Source: Tropicibacter sp. R16_0 (GTDB taxonomy: Bacteria; Pseudomonadota; Alphaproteobacteria; Rhodobacterales; Rhodobacteraceae). From it: a DNA stretch of 64,000 bases. This document shows, in pieces, positions 43,597-53,199 of the stretch. Within the stretch, counting starts at the first letter, position 1. The number at the start of each line of letters is the position of its first letter. Location: positions 226,030 through 290,029 of the forward strand of contig NZ_JAGHRE010000008.1 of assembly GCF_017743935.1 (NCBI RefSeq), read 5' to 3'. A model generated the notes under the pieces. The model searched no databases. It had not been told where the DNA came from and was given only the letters and a program-made list of their open reading frames with translations. The position numbers and the translations under genes were made by a program.

Positions 43597-44766
43597 TCAG
43601 TAAGGCAGCCCGACATAGTTCTGAGCAAAAACCGACTGCGCCTCACGATTGTCGCGAAGGAAATTGATATCCGCCTGCTGCATTTTCAGGTCGAACTCAT
43701 TCTGCTTGGGGAACCGGTGCAACAGGTTGGTGGTGGCCCAGCTGAACCGTTCGGCTTTCCATATCCGCGCCAGAGCCTTTTCGGAGTACCGGTCGAGGCC
43801 TTCGCCGTCGCCATCTTCGTAGAACTGGATCAACCCATTGTAGAGATAGTGGATATCACTGGCGGCGGTGTTCAATCCCTTTGCACCGGTTGGCGGCACA
43901 ATATGCGCCGCATCCCCGCACAGAAACAGCCGCCCCCATCGCATCGGCTCGGTTACAAAGGACCGCAGCGGCGCGATGGATTTTTCAATCGACGGCCCAG
44001 TGACAAGCGTCTCGGCAAACTCCTGCGGAATGCGGCGCTTCAGCTCTTGCCAGAATGCATCATCGGTCCAATCTTCGGGTGAATCCGACAGAGAACACTG
44101 GATATAGTAGCGGCTTAGGTTGTCATTGCGCATCGAACACAGGGCAAATCCCCGGTCCGAACCCGAATAGATCAGCTCGTGGTTGACAGGGGGTGTTTCC
44201 GACAAGATGCCAAGCCAGCCAAAGGGGTAGAGCTTCTCGTATTCCTTGCGAACTGTCAGCGGGATGGTCTGGCGGCTGACGCCGTGAAACCCGTCACAGC
44301 CAGCCACGTAATCACATTCGATCCGGTGCTCGGTGCCATCCACGGAATAGGTGACAAATGGCGCATCGCTGTCAGCGTCATGAATGGTGACATTTTCGGT
44401 GTTGAAGATGATCTTGCCACCCATGGCTTCACGGGCTTCATAAAGATCCCTTGTGACTTCGGTCTGGCCATAAACCACCACATGGCTGCCGGTGTGTTCT
44501 TTGAAATTGATGCCAAATTGCGTTTCACCGTATGAGATGATCGTTCCGTCATGGACAAAACACTCTTTGTCCATGCGCTCTGAAACACCGGCTTCGCGCA
44601 TCAAATCGACAAAGCCCGTCTCAAGAATGCCGGCCCGTATGCGGCCAAGAACATAATCCTTGGTCTTGCGCTCCAGCACCACAGTATCGATGCCCCTGCG
44701 GTGAAGAAGTTGGCTCAGCAACAAACCCGAAGGACCGCCACCAACGATTAGAACCTGAGTACGCAT
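43597..44766 (-). CDS. pobA: 4-hydroxybenzoate 3-monooxygenase
   Basis: PobA hydroxylates 4-hydroxybenzoate to protocatechuate with NADPH and FAD. ATG 44766 is preceded by GGAGGGAAGG and gives 389 residues, the normal length. The FAD motif VLIVGGGPSGLLLSQLLHRRGIDTVVLERK, the DG-type CDYVAGCDGFHGVSRQ and the second FAD motif LFLCGDAAHIVPPTGAKGLNTAASD are all present, as is RIRAGILE. No pobR or protocatechuate-branch genes are in the window. A GTTTGG-A-CCAAAC palindrome upstream is a possible regulator site. Confidence 0.96.
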   Translation of the reverse strand: MRTQVLIVGGGPSGLLLSQLLHRRGIDTVVLERKTKDYVLGRIRAGILETGFVDLMREAGVSERMDKECFVHDGTIISYGETQFGINFKEHTGSHVVVYGQTEVTRDLYEAREAMGGKIIFNTENVTIHDADSDAPFVTYSVDGTEHRIECDYVAGCDGFHGVSRQTIPLTVRKEYEKLYPFGWLGILSETPPVNHELIYSGSDRGFALCSMRNDNLSRYYIQCSLSDSPEDWTDDAFWQELKRRIPQEFAETLVTGPSIEKSIAPLRSFVTEPMRWGRLFLCGDAAHIVPPTGAKGLNTAASDIHYLYNGLIQFYEDGDGEGLDRYSEKALARIWKAERFSWATTNLLHRFPKQNEFDLKMQQADINFLRDNREAQSVFAQNYVGLPY

Positions 44767-44833
44767 CCTTCCCTCCGTCGAATGTGCTGGCCACATATTG
44801 GTTGCTCAATTGCACGAAGTAAAATGAATGGGT

Positions 44834-44846
44834 GTTTGGACCAAAC
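44834..44846. promoter_or_regulatory. palindrome upstream of pobA
   Basis: GTTTGG, A, CCAAAC is a perfect six-base-arm repeat 68 bases upstream of the pobA start. A regulator of the PobR type could bind here; this rests on position alone. A second inverted repeat, CGTGACG...CGTCACG at 44900-44920, lies between pobA and the end of the flavoenzyme gene and may be part of that gene's 3' untranslated region. Confidence 0.35.
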
Positions 44847-45006
44847 CTAGATGATGTGATCTTTTCGTTGGAATGGAAGGGCGCGCTGTGGGTTGGTTTC
44901 GTGACGGCAAGCGCGTCACGGCAACACAATCCACTCCCAACCGGGGCTGCGACGTGGCCATCTGTCCGGGCAGGTGACCCAGCCACGTCGCCTGTTATGT
45001 ACGGCC

Positions 45007-47076
45007 CTAGTCGACCGCAAGCTCGGTTATTTCTCGGCGGAACGGCAAGGCGTCGCCAATGTCCTCTCCGTCCAGCTCGCGGGCGTAACGATGCCCGGCA
45101 TAGGTGGCCCAGGCAATCGGGCCAGGCGCGTTGGCATCCCCGATCAGCTTAACCGATTTGATACCCGCATCGGCCCATTCGGCCTCGCGCGCCTTCAGGT
45201 CATTGTACACACCGTTGGTTTCCAGTCGTGAGGCGACCATGACAACCGCGTCAGCCTCGATCTTCCACGTGCGGTCTGTATAGACACAATTCGACACCAC
45301 GTGATCGGCGTGGATCTCGGTCACGCCCTGGTTAAGCACAATCTCGACCCCTGCCTCGACCAGACGCGGGTGGATTGCGATCTGTTCCAGCGTGTTGTTG
45401 GTCCAGTCGCTGACAAAGGCAGACGGCGTGACCAACGTCACCTGCGCGCCCTGTTTGGCCAGCAGTTCCGCCAGAACGCCGCCCATGTAGTAGTGATCGT
45501 CGTCATAAACCACCACACGGCCCGAGGGGATTGTGCCGTCCATCAGATCGTCGGGGGTATAGACCTTGGCCGCTTCGGCAATCGGCATGGGCACGACATG
45601 CTGCCGCGACACGCCATCACGACGCCAGGTGGACCCGGTGGCGATACAGACGTTTTCGAACCCGAACTCCAGGATGCTGTCGGCATCCAGCTCGCTCTCG
45701 CGATAGATTTCAACATCGGGGCGTTGGCTGAGTTGATAGTCGCGATAGTCGACGACGCGACCCCAGGCGCTGAGCCCCGGCAGCAGGCGTTCGCGGGCCA
45801 CGCGGCCACCGATCACGTCGCGCGCCTCGGCCACGGCGACGTCATAGCCACGCCGACACAGTGCCCAGGCGGCCTCGAGCCCAGCAGGGCCGGATCCCAC
45901 GATCAGCACATTGTCGCTGTCGCCCTTGTCGTTCATCTTTTCGGGGTGCCAGCCCTTGCGCCATTCCTCCATGAAGGTGGGGTTCTGGGTGCAGCGGCTG
46001 ATCGACATGGTCATGTCACCGGTGATGCAAATGTTGCAGCCGATACATTCGCGAATGTCCTCGATCCGGCCCTCTTCGATCTTTTTGGGCAAGAACGGAT
46101 CGGCAATCGACGGGCGCGCGCAGCCGATGAAATCAAGAGTGCCGGTTTTGACCATCTTGGCCATCACATCGGGCGACGTGAAACGGCCCACGCCCACAAT
46201 CGGCTTGTCCGTCAACTCGTGGATGCCGCGCACCAATTGCTCCTGAGCGGCCTCTTCTTTGAAGCGGCTTGGCCCTGAACAATCTTCCCATGTGCCCTGC
46301 GCCAGATCCCAAAGGTCGGGCAGATCCTTGTTCATCTCGATGTAATCGCGCACCTCGGCGTTGGAAAACCCAAGTTCGCCAATTGTTTCGTCCAAGCTGA
46401 CCCGCAAGGTGATTGCCATGGTGTCCCCGATGGCGTCGCGCATGTCTGCGATCACCTCTTGGCTGAACCGGGCGCGGTTTTCCAAAGACCCGCCATATTC
46501 GTCGCTGCGCTGGTTGGTGGCGCGGCTCAGGAAATGTTGGAAGATGCCGAAGCCATGCGCGCCATAAAGGCAGATCAGGTCAAAGCCCGCCTCTTTGGAC
46601 CGTTTGGCCGCGTTCACGAACCAGCGGCGCAGATCCTTGATGTCCTGTTTGTCCAGCGCACGCGCCTGAACCGGGTCATTGGTGAAGGTGCGGATCGGTA
46701 GTGCTGATGGCGCCAGCGGCACTTCTTTGGTGTAAAGATTGGGACCGTTGATGCCGGAATAGGCCAGCTGAATGCCCGCCAGGGCACCATGGGTTTTCAT
46801 CCGCTCCGACATCTTGCGCAGTTGCGGGATGTCCTTGTCCTCCCACAGACGCAGTTCGATGAACGGGGTGATTTCGCTGGTGTGGTGCATCTCGCACTGT
46901 TCGGTGAAGATCACGCCCCAGCCGCCTTCGGCCTTGATGCCACGCATGGCGGCCGCGGCCGAGGGATCGCGATAGCCGCCACCGTTGCAATGGGGCACCT
47001 GATAGAACCGGTTCTTGGCTGTGAGAGGGCCGATCTTCATCGGCTCGAACAGGATATCGTAACGGGGATCACGCAC
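45007..47076 (-). CDS. TMADH-like flavoenzyme A (old-yellow-enzyme domain, 4Fe-4S, FAD/NAD domain)
   Basis: This protein resembles trimethylamine/dimethylglycine dehydrogenases and N-methylproline demethylases. An FMN TIM-barrel covers about residues 1-370 (PRYDILFEPMKIGPLTAKNRFYQVPH, SDEYGGSLENRARFS), a cluster motif follows near 340 (CIGCNICITGDMTMSISRC), then a dinucleotide-binding half (NVLIVGSGPAGLEAAWALCRRGYDV). GTG 47076 with AAGGAG upstream gives MRDPRYD, matching the start of paralogue B; ATG 47106 is the alternative. N-demethylation of a methylated amine or amino acid is inferred. It is divergent from a LuxR gene. Confidence 0.88.
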   Translation of the reverse strand: MRDPRYDILFEPMKIGPLTAKNRFYQVPHCNGGGYRDPSAAAAMRGIKAEGGWGVIFTEQCEMHHTSEITPFIELRLWEDKDIPQLRKMSERMKTHGALAGIQLAYSGINGPNLYTKEVPLAPSALPIRTFTNDPVQARALDKQDIKDLRRWFVNAAKRSKEAGFDLICLYGAHGFGIFQHFLSRATNQRSDEYGGSLENRARFSQEVIADMRDAIGDTMAITLRVSLDETIGELGFSNAEVRDYIEMNKDLPDLWDLAQGTWEDCSGPSRFKEEAAQEQLVRGIHELTDKPIVGVGRFTSPDVMAKMVKTGTLDFIGCARPSIADPFLPKKIEEGRIEDIRECIGCNICITGDMTMSISRCTQNPTFMEEWRKGWHPEKMNDKGDSDNVLIVGSGPAGLEAAWALCRRGYDVAVAEARDVIGGRVARERLLPGLSAWGRVVDYRDYQLSQRPDVEIYRESELDADSILEFGFENVCIATGSTWRRDGVSRQHVVPMPIAEAAKVYTPDDLMDGTIPSGRVVVYDDDHYYMGGVLAELLAKQGAQVTLVTPSAFVSDWTNNTLEQIAIHPRLVEAGVEIVLNQGVTEIHADHVVSNCVYTDRTWKIEADAVVMVASRLETNGVYNDLKAREAEWADAGIKSVKLIGDANAPGPIAWATYAGHRYARELDGEDIGDALPFRREITELAVD

Positions 47077-47146
47077 GGCTGGCTCCTTTTGCTTTGGCTG
47101 TTGCATACCACCAATTTCAGGTCATTATCCTAAGTGGGCACGTTAG

Positions 47147-47162
47147 GGGGGTATATACCCCC
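47147..47162. promoter_or_regulatory. palindrome in divergent promoter A
   Basis: GGGGGTATATACCCCC is a perfect 16-base palindrome. It ends 16 bases before the LuxR-A start and just upstream of its AAGGAGG. The paralogous module has a palindrome at the same place (57133-57148), so both may be autoregulatory operators of the LuxR-type proteins. Confidence 0.5.
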
Positions 47163-47178
47163 AAGGAGGTATGCACCC

Positions 47179-47973
47179 ATGTCCCCCGATATGGCGCCAG
47201 ACAAACTGGGTCAGGTGATCTTGTCAGTCGGCACTGACCAGTTCGCGGCAGCCTTGCAGGACTGGCTCGATGCGGTCTGTGTGTTCGACAACATCGGCAT
47301 CATCGCGTTCTTCCAGGACCGTCCCCCGCGTGTGCTCTATACCCACGCGCGCACCAGCCGCGTGTTTGACCGGATCGACAGCCAGTACGTCGGCGGTGCC
47401 TATCTGCTGGATCCGTTTTTTGGCCTGCACCAAAGTCAGGCTGCTGCGGGCCTCTATCGTCTTTCGGATGTAGCGCCCGATCAGTTCCAGCGAAACGAAT
47501 ACTTCAAGTCCTACTATCGCAGCACCACGTTGACGGATGAACTGGCTTTCTTTTGTTCACCCGCAGCAGGCGTTTCGATCACGACCTGTATCGGACGGGA
47601 CGAAACAACAGGCAGCCGATTTTCAGCCAAGGACCGCGAGACTGCAAAAAGGATTGCCCCGGTTGTGAACGCATTGGTTCGCCAGAACTGGGGTGATCTG
47701 AGATCCGATGAAAACACCGCCCCACAAGATGTGGCTGGAGATTTACGCCAACGGCTTGCCCAGAACACAGGGATCGAGCTTAGCGGGCGTCAATCCGAGG
47801 TGGCGCTGCTGGTGCTCAAGGGGCATTCGTCGATTTCGATCGGCCTGACGCTGGGGATCAGTCCGCAGACGGTGAAAGTGATCCGCAAACAGCTGTACAA
47901 GAAGTGCCAACTCTCGTCCCAAGGCGAGCTCTACTACCTGATTGCTCCCTATTTGTCCGAGCAAACCGGCTGA
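47179..47973 (+). CDS. LuxR-family regulator A
   Basis: ATG 47179, nine bases after AAGGAGG, gives 264 residues. The N-terminal 180 residues are an unclassified sensor region (VCVFDNIGIIAFFQDRPPRVLYTH, YLLDPFF). The C-terminus is a LuxR helix-turn-helix (LSGRQSEVALLVLKGHSSISIGLTLGISPQTVKVIRKQLYKKC). It has no clear autoinducer-binding signature, so a catabolite is a more likely ligand. It is homologous to LuxR B (VDFYLAGAYRFDPFF), and both are divergent from a TMADH-like gene. Confidence 0.88.
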   Translation: MSPDMAPDKLGQVILSVGTDQFAAALQDWLDAVCVFDNIGIIAFFQDRPPRVLYTHARTSRVFDRIDSQYVGGAYLLDPFFGLHQSQAAAGLYRLSDVAPDQFQRNEYFKSYYRSTTLTDELAFFCSPAAGVSITTCIGRDETTGSRFSAKDRETAKRIAPVVNALVRQNWGDLRSDENTAPQDVAGDLRQRLAQNTGIELSGRQSEVALLVLKGHSSISIGLTLGISPQTVKVIRKQLYKKCQLSSQGELYYLIAPYLSEQTG

Positions 47974-47994
47974 TCCGCAAGAGATTAGCCATAG

Positions 47995-48014
47995 CCTAAC
48001 TAAGGGTAAGTTAG
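47995..48014. promoter_or_regulatory. inverted repeat upstream of the monooxygenase operon
   Basis: CTAACT, seven bases, AGTTAG forms an inverted repeat about 200 bases before the monooxygenase start. It shares CCTAA/TTAGG half-sites with 47129-47147 and 62227-62249. The function is a guess based on recurrence. Confidence 0.35.
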
Positions 48015-48217
48015 AGAGTTATTTCGCCCAATTTCAACTTGTGGAACCTTTACGTCGAAACGCGCAAAACGTGCTGAAACGGAACGGATGGACCTTGGCT
48101 CGTCTCCTTCTTGCCACGTGGCAAAGACGGCCTAACCCGTGAATCAGATCAACACCCAGGCGCAGGAATTTTCGACCTTTCGGAGCAATCCGGAAGATCC
48201 TTGAAGGGAACCGACAC

Positions 48218-49495
48218 ATGGCAATTGAAAAAACGGATACATTGGTTGTTGGCGGCGGTCAGGCCGGTATCGCGCTCAGCGAGCACCTGGGAAACAACGG
48301 TGTGCCGCATGTGATTTTGGAAAAAAACCGCACGGCCGAGGCTTGGCGAACCGGGCGTTGGGACGCTCTGGTCGCCAATGGCCCAGCCTGGCATGACCGG
48401 TTCCCGAGCCTGCTGTTCAAAGGCGACGACCCGGATGCGTTTGTGTCCAAAAACCGTGTCGCCGAATACCTGGTGGAATACGCCCAAATGGTGAATGCGC
48501 CCATCCGCGAAGGGGTTGAGGCATTGAGCGCCGAGCGCTTGCCCGGCGAAGGGGGTTTTCGCGTCCAGACCACGGCCGGAGAGATCCACGCCACGCGCAT
48601 CGTGGCCGCAACCGGCGCCTTCCAGCACCCGGTCATTCCCCCTATCGTGCCGGAAACACCCGGCGTCGAGCAGGTTCATTCGTTCTACTACAAGAACCCC
48701 GATCAGCTGGCCGATGGCGCCGTGATGGTTGTGGGCGCGGGCTCGTCGGGTGCGCAAATCGCTGATGAGCTGAACCGTGCTGGTCGCAAGGTGTTCCTGT
48801 CGGTTGGTCCACACGACCGCCCGCCGCGCCGCTACCGCGGCCGCGACTTTGTGTGGTGGCTGGGTGTTCTGGGCCTGTGGGACGTGGCAGCGATGAAGCC
48901 AGGCACCGAGCATGTGACCATTTCGGTTTCCGGGGCCTATGGCGGCCACACCATGGATTTCCGCCGCCTGGGCAACGAGGGCGTCACTTTGGTTGGCATG
49001 ACCAAAGGGTTTGAGGATGGTGTTCTGTCCTTTTCCGACGACCTGCAACGCAATGTGGCAGCAGGTGACGCGAACTATCTGGAAATGCTCGATCTGGCCG
49101 ACGCCTATGTCGAACGCACCGGTCTCGACCTGCCCGAAGAACCCGAAGCGCGTCAGGCTTTTGCCGACCCTGATTGCTTGACCAATCCGCTCACCTCGAT
49201 TGATTTCGCCAAAGAGGGCATCACCACGATCATCTGGGCCACCGGCTTCCGTCAGGATTTCAGCTGGATCAAGGCCAACGCTTTTGATGATCGCGGTGCC
49301 CCCATTCATCAACGCGGCGTCTCGGTTGAACCTGACATCTATTTCCTGGGCCTGCCGTGGCAGTCGCGCCGGGGATCGACCTTCCTTTGGGGGGTTTGGC
49401 ACGACGCGAAATACATCGCTGATCAGATCGCGATTCAGCGCGCCTATGCCGAATACGATGGCCAAGCCGCCATCATCGCCCCCGCAGCAGAATAA
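48218..49495 (+). CDS. flavin-containing monooxygenase-like protein
   Basis: This 425-residue FAD/NADPH enzyme has an N-terminal GGGQAGIALSEHL FAD motif, an ATGAFQHP linker motif near residue 130, a second Rossmann motif VVGAGSSGAQIADEL near residue 172, and a late IIWATGFRQDF. This is the layout of group B flavoprotein monooxygenases (N-oxide, Baeyer-Villiger or ring-hydroxylating). It begins a plus-strand run with RidA, a DUF1028 protein and aldehyde dehydrogenase. It could perform the first oxygenation of the pathway's nitrogen substrate. Confidence 0.88.
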   Translation: MAIEKTDTLVVGGGQAGIALSEHLGNNGVPHVILEKNRTAEAWRTGRWDALVANGPAWHDRFPSLLFKGDDPDAFVSKNRVAEYLVEYAQMVNAPIREGVEALSAERLPGEGGFRVQTTAGEIHATRIVAATGAFQHPVIPPIVPETPGVEQVHSFYYKNPDQLADGAVMVVGAGSSGAQIADELNRAGRKVFLSVGPHDRPPRRYRGRDFVWWLGVLGLWDVAAMKPGTEHVTISVSGAYGGHTMDFRRLGNEGVTLVGMTKGFEDGVLSFSDDLQRNVAAGDANYLEMLDLADAYVERTGLDLPEEPEARQAFADPDCLTNPLTSIDFAKEGITTIIWATGFRQDFSWIKANAFDDRGAPIHQRGVSVEPDIYFLGLPWQSRRGSTFLWGVWHDAKYIADQIAIQRAYAEYDGQAAIIAPAAE

Positions 49496-49513
49496 TAAGA
49501 CGGAATCCCAGAC

Positions 49514-49930
49514 ATGGCGCATACACGCATCCGCAAATTCAACACGTCCGAGACGTACCCCGAGCAGAACCTGGACAACGACCTCTGTCAGGCCGTTGTC
49601 ACCCAAGGTGGGAAAACCGTCTATCTGCGCGGTCAATGCCCGCAGAACTTGGATGACGCCGTCAATATCGACAGCCACGACCCGGTCGAGCAGACCCACA
49701 AGGTGATGCAGAACATCAAGCAATTGATCGAAGAGTGCGGCGGCGACATGAGCCATCTGGTCAAGGTTGTCGTCTACATCACCGATGTGCGCCACCGTGA
49801 GGCGGTGTACAGGACCATGGGTGAATACATCAAAGGTGTACATCCGGTTTCGACCGGTCTGGTGGTACAGGCCCTGGCCCGCCCCGATTGGCTGGTCGAA
49901 ATCGACGGAACTGCAGTTATTCCCGATTGA
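49514..49930 (+). CDS. RidA-family (YjgF/UK114) protein
   Basis: This 138-residue RidA-fold protein starts 18 bases after the monooxygenase stop. Typical blocks are GKTVYLRGQCPQNL, VMQNIKQLIEECGGDMSHLVKVVVYITDVRHREAVY and GLVVQALARPDWLVEIDGTAVI. The Arg that in canonical RidA binds the carboxylate of the imine near the C-terminus is probably the one in ALARPDWLVEID. RidA proteins hydrolyse reactive enamine/imine intermediates, which fits a pathway that opens or deaminates a nitrogen compound. Confidence 0.9.
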   Translation: MAHTRIRKFNTSETYPEQNLDNDLCQAVVTQGGKTVYLRGQCPQNLDDAVNIDSHDPVEQTHKVMQNIKQLIEECGGDMSHLVKVVVYITDVRHREAVYRTMGEYIKGVHPVSTGLVVQALARPDWLVEIDGTAVIPD

Positions 49931-50019
49931 TTGGCACGTCTGATCAACGGAGGCCGGGCCTCACGCTCCTCTCCCCTTAGTTGGGGTCCGGTCCGAAATT
50001 TTCTGACTAGGAGATCGAC

Positions 50020-50694
50020 ATGACCTTTTCGCTCGTTGCCCGTTGTCCCGAGACGGGCATGTTCGGGCTGGCGATTTCGTCGTCCTCGCCCGCTGTTGCC
50101 GCGCGCTGCTCGTTTGCGCGAGCTGGGGTTGGGGCCGTTGCGTCGCAAAACGTGACCGACCCCAGCCTGGGGCCGCTTGCGCTTGACCTGATGCAGAATG
50201 GGGCATCCGCGGCCGAAGCGGTGGCCGAGGTAAAGCGCACTGGAAAGTTCATCGAATACCGTCAGGTGCTTGCCGTCGATGTAAGCGGCACGACCGCCAT
50301 TCATTCCGGCCCCAACTCGCTTGGGATCTGGACGCAGGCGCAGGCTGAAAATGTGGCCTCGGGCGGCAATCTGCTGGCGAACGATGGCGTGCCCCAGGCG
50401 ATTGTCGACGGTTTCCTGACGTCGTCGGGACACATTGGCGATCGCCTGATTGCAGCTATGCGCGCCGGTTTGGCAGCTGGTGGCGAGGCCGGGCCAATCC
50501 ATTCTGCGGGTATGAAAATCGTCGACAAGGTCAGTTGGCCGGTTGCCGATCTGCGCTGCGATTGGACCGAGGACTGTCCGATTGAAGCCATCGCAACAGC
50601 CTGGGACGTCTACAAACCGCAACTCGACGCCTACGTCCAACGCGCCCTCGATCCGCGTGAGGCTCCCTCTTACGGCGTCCCCGGTGACGAATAA
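50020..50694 (+). CDS. DUF1028-family Ntn-hydrolase-like protein
   Basis: This 224-residue protein is typical of DUF1028: MTFSLVARCPETGMFGLAISSSSPAVAARCSFARAGVGAVASQNVTDPSLGP at the N-terminus and DRLIAAMRAGLAAGGEAGPIHSAGMKIVDK later. The family has an Ntn-hydrolase-like fold and often sits beside RidA and amide- or ring-degrading genes. Its reaction is unknown. AGGAG precedes the ATG. Confidence 0.88.
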   Translation: MTFSLVARCPETGMFGLAISSSSPAVAARCSFARAGVGAVASQNVTDPSLGPLALDLMQNGASAAEAVAEVKRTGKFIEYRQVLAVDVSGTTAIHSGPNSLGIWTQAQAENVASGGNLLANDGVPQAIVDGFLTSSGHIGDRLIAAMRAGLAAGGEAGPIHSAGMKIVDKVSWPVADLRCDWTEDCPIEAIATAWDVYKPQLDAYVQRALDPREAPSYGVPGDE

Positions 50695-50709
50695 CACAAG
50701 GAACATGTG

Positions 50710-52206
50710 ATGCTGGATTACACACATGAAGATTGGAAAGCCCGCGCTGCAGGCCTGAACATCAAGGGTCAGGCCTTTATCGACGGCAAGTTTGTCGATG
50801 CGGAATCAGGCAAGACCTTTGACTGCATCAACCCCGCCACCGGTGCGGTTCTGGCGCAGGTGGCAGCGGGCGATGAGGCCGATATCAACCGTGCCGTTGC
50901 GGCCGGGCGTGCAGCGTTCGAAGATGGCCGTTGGTCGCGGATGGCACCGGGCGACCGCAAGGCTGTGCTGCTCAAACTGGCCGACCTGATCCGCGCCAAT
51001 CTGGAAGAGATGGCTCTGCTCGACAGTCTGGACATGGGCAAACTGGTGACCGATGCGGCCACAGTGGATGCGCCCGGTTCGGCCCATTTCTTTCAGTGGT
51101 ATGCCGAGGCCATCGACAAGGTCTATGACGAGGTTGCTCCGACAGGCCCCGGTGATCTGGCGCTGGTTTCCCGCGTGCCGCTTGGCGTTGTGGGCGCGGT
51201 GACGCCCTGGAACTTTCCGCTGGACATGGCGACGTGGAAAGGTGCTGCGGCCTTGGCGGCCGGCAACTCGGTCGTTTTGAAACCGGCAGAGCAATCACCC
51301 TTGTCGGCCCTGCGACTGGCCGAGCTTGCGGCTGAAGCGGGCGTGCCTGATGGGGTGTTCAATGTGGTGCCGGGCTTTGGCGTCACGGCAGGCAAGGCGC
51401 TTGGTTTGCATATGGATGTCGACTGTCTGGCCTTCACCGGCTCGACCGCGATTGGCAAGATGTTCATGCAGTATTCCGGGCAGTCCAACCTGAAACAGGT
51501 CTGGCCCGAAACCGGTGGCAAAAGCCCCAACCTGGTTTTTGCAGATTGCGAGGATCTGGACACCGCCGCCGACATGGCCGCCTTTGGCATCTTCTTCAAT
51601 CAGGGCGAGGTCTGCTCAGCCAACTCACGCCTTTATGTCGAACGGTCAATCAAGGATGCGTTCGTCGAAAAGCTGATCGCGCGGGCCGAGGCGATGCAGC
51701 CAGGCGATCCACTCGATCCGGCCTCGAAAATGGGTGCCATCGTTGACGAGAAGCAGACCCAAGGCATCATGCGCTTTGTCGAAGAGGGCAAGAAAAGCGC
51801 CAATCTGGTGACCGGCGGCGAGCGTGTGACCGTGGACGGCAAAGGGTGCTTTGTGCAGCCCACGATCTTTGACGATGTGGCCCACAACAACCCACTTGCC
51901 CGAGATGAAATCTTCGGCCCTGTTCTGTCCGTGATCCCCTTTGATACCGAGGATGAAGCCGTCGCTATGGCCAATGACTCGATCTACGGGCTTGCGGCCT
52001 CGGTCTGGACCGACGACCTGAGCCGCGCGTGCCGGGTGTCGGACAAGCTGATGGTGGGCACGGTGTCGGTGAATACGGTCGACGCCCTGTCGGCACAGAC
52101 GCCGTTTGGCGGCATGAAACAATCCGGCTTTGGACGGGATTTGTCATTGCACTCGCTTGAAAAGTACACTGCTCTGAAAACCACTTGGATCAAGTACAAG
52201 GCTTGA
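50710..52206 (+). CDS. aldehyde dehydrogenase family protein
   Basis: ATG 50710 with AAGGA upstream gives 498 residues, the normal length. It shows the NAD-binding segment GVVGAVTPWNFPLDMATWKGAAALAAGNSVVLKPAEQSPL, FTGSTAIGK, the general-base Glu in ETGGKSPNLVF, and the nucleophile Cys in NQGEVCSANSRLYVE near residue 300. It resembles gamma-aminobutyraldehyde/betaine-aldehyde-type enzymes. In this context it would oxidise a semialdehyde formed by ring or chain cleavage. Confidence 0.94.
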   Translation: MLDYTHEDWKARAAGLNIKGQAFIDGKFVDAESGKTFDCINPATGAVLAQVAAGDEADINRAVAAGRAAFEDGRWSRMAPGDRKAVLLKLADLIRANLEEMALLDSLDMGKLVTDAATVDAPGSAHFFQWYAEAIDKVYDEVAPTGPGDLALVSRVPLGVVGAVTPWNFPLDMATWKGAAALAAGNSVVLKPAEQSPLSALRLAELAAEAGVPDGVFNVVPGFGVTAGKALGLHMDVDCLAFTGSTAIGKMFMQYSGQSNLKQVWPETGGKSPNLVFADCEDLDTAADMAAFGIFFNQGEVCSANSRLYVERSIKDAFVEKLIARAEAMQPGDPLDPASKMGAIVDEKQTQGIMRFVEEGKKSANLVTGGERVTVDGKGCFVQPTIFDDVAHNNPLARDEIFGPVLSVIPFDTEDEAVAMANDSIYGLAASVWTDDLSRACRVSDKLMVGTVSVNTVDALSAQTPFGGMKQSGFGRDLSLHSLEKYTALKTTWIKYKA

Positions 52207-52230
52207 CCCGGAGCAAGCGGAGATGCGCCA

Positions 52231-53169
52231 GTGCCTTTCAGATACACCTTGCGCCAGTTGGAGTATTTCGTGGCGGTCGGACGGGCCGGCAGCATCGCGG
52301 CGGCCAGCAACAAGCTGAACGTGTCGTCGCCGTCGATTTCGGCGGCGATCACCCAGCTTGAGGTCGAATTTGGCATCAACCTGTTTGTCCGCGAACATGC
52401 ACGGGGGTTGGCACTGACCAATGCAGGCCACAAATTTCTGGAACGCACCGAGTTCGTTCTGCGCGAGGCCGAGCTGCTGACGACGCTGGCCGGGGAAATC
52501 ACCGGCAAGGTGCAGGGCGTGCTGTCGGTGGGGTGCCTGGTCACCTTTGCCCAGATTGTGCTGCCGGGCCTGCGGCGCGAGTTCATCGACACCTATCCCA
52601 ATGTCCGCTTTGAACAGCGCGAATTGAACCAGGCCGAGATCTTCAGCCAACTCAGGCGCGCCGAACTGGACATCGCTTTGACCTATGATCTGGACATCCC
52701 CGCCGATCTGGAATTCCAGCCCCTGCACGTGCTGCCGCCCTATGTTGTTCTGGGCGAGGGGCATCCACTGGCGGATCGGGCCGAGTTGACGATTGCAGAG
52801 CTGCGCGATTTCCCGATGGTGCTGCTGGATCTGCCATTCAGTGGCGAATATTTCCTGTCGTTCTTCCGCGACGAAAACATCAAGCCGATCATCGAAGAGC
52901 GCACCGCAGACATGTCGGTGATGCGATCCATGGTGGCCAATGGGTTTGGCTTTTCCATCGCCAACATCCGCCCGCTGAACACCCTGTCGCCCGACGGCAA
53001 AAAGCTGATCTTTGTGCCGTTGGCTGGCGATGTCCGGCCGATGCGCCTGGGCTTATTGCAAGCCCGCGCCGAGAATGAGACCAACACACTGAAGGCCTTT
53101 GTCGAACATTGCACGCAGGCGGTCCAATCCGGGGCCTTGCCGGGGCTTTATGCGATGGATGCCGAATAA
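52231..53169 (+). CDS. LysR-family transcriptional regulator
   Basis: This 312-residue regulator starts with GTG. The helix-turn-helix spans about residues 7-65 (LRQLEYFVAVGRAGSIAAASNKLNVSSPSISAAITQLE) and the effector domain follows (LSVGCLVTFAQIVLPGLRREF). It lies 24 bases after the aldehyde dehydrogenase gene on the same strand, unlike the usual divergent LysR arrangement. It is therefore probably co-transcribed with the catabolic genes it may control. Confidence 0.93.
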   Translation: MPFRYTLRQLEYFVAVGRAGSIAAASNKLNVSSPSISAAITQLEVEFGINLFVREHARGLALTNAGHKFLERTEFVLREAELLTTLAGEITGKVQGVLSVGCLVTFAQIVLPGLRREFIDTYPNVRFEQRELNQAEIFSQLRRAELDIALTYDLDIPADLEFQPLHVLPPYVVLGEGHPLADRAELTIAELRDFPMVLLDLPFSGEYFLSFFRDENIKPIIEERTADMSVMRSMVANGFGFSIANIRPLNTLSPDGKKLIFVPLAGDVRPMRLGLLQARAENETNTLKAFVEHCTQAVQSGALPGLYAMDAE

Positions 53170-53199
53170 CAACCCGATGAATAAGAAGTTTCTGATCCC

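Noticed and set aside
48149..49843. 564-codon minus-strand frame
   Set aside because: Antisense to the flavin monooxygenase and RidA genes; the long open frame is a by-product of high GC third positions.
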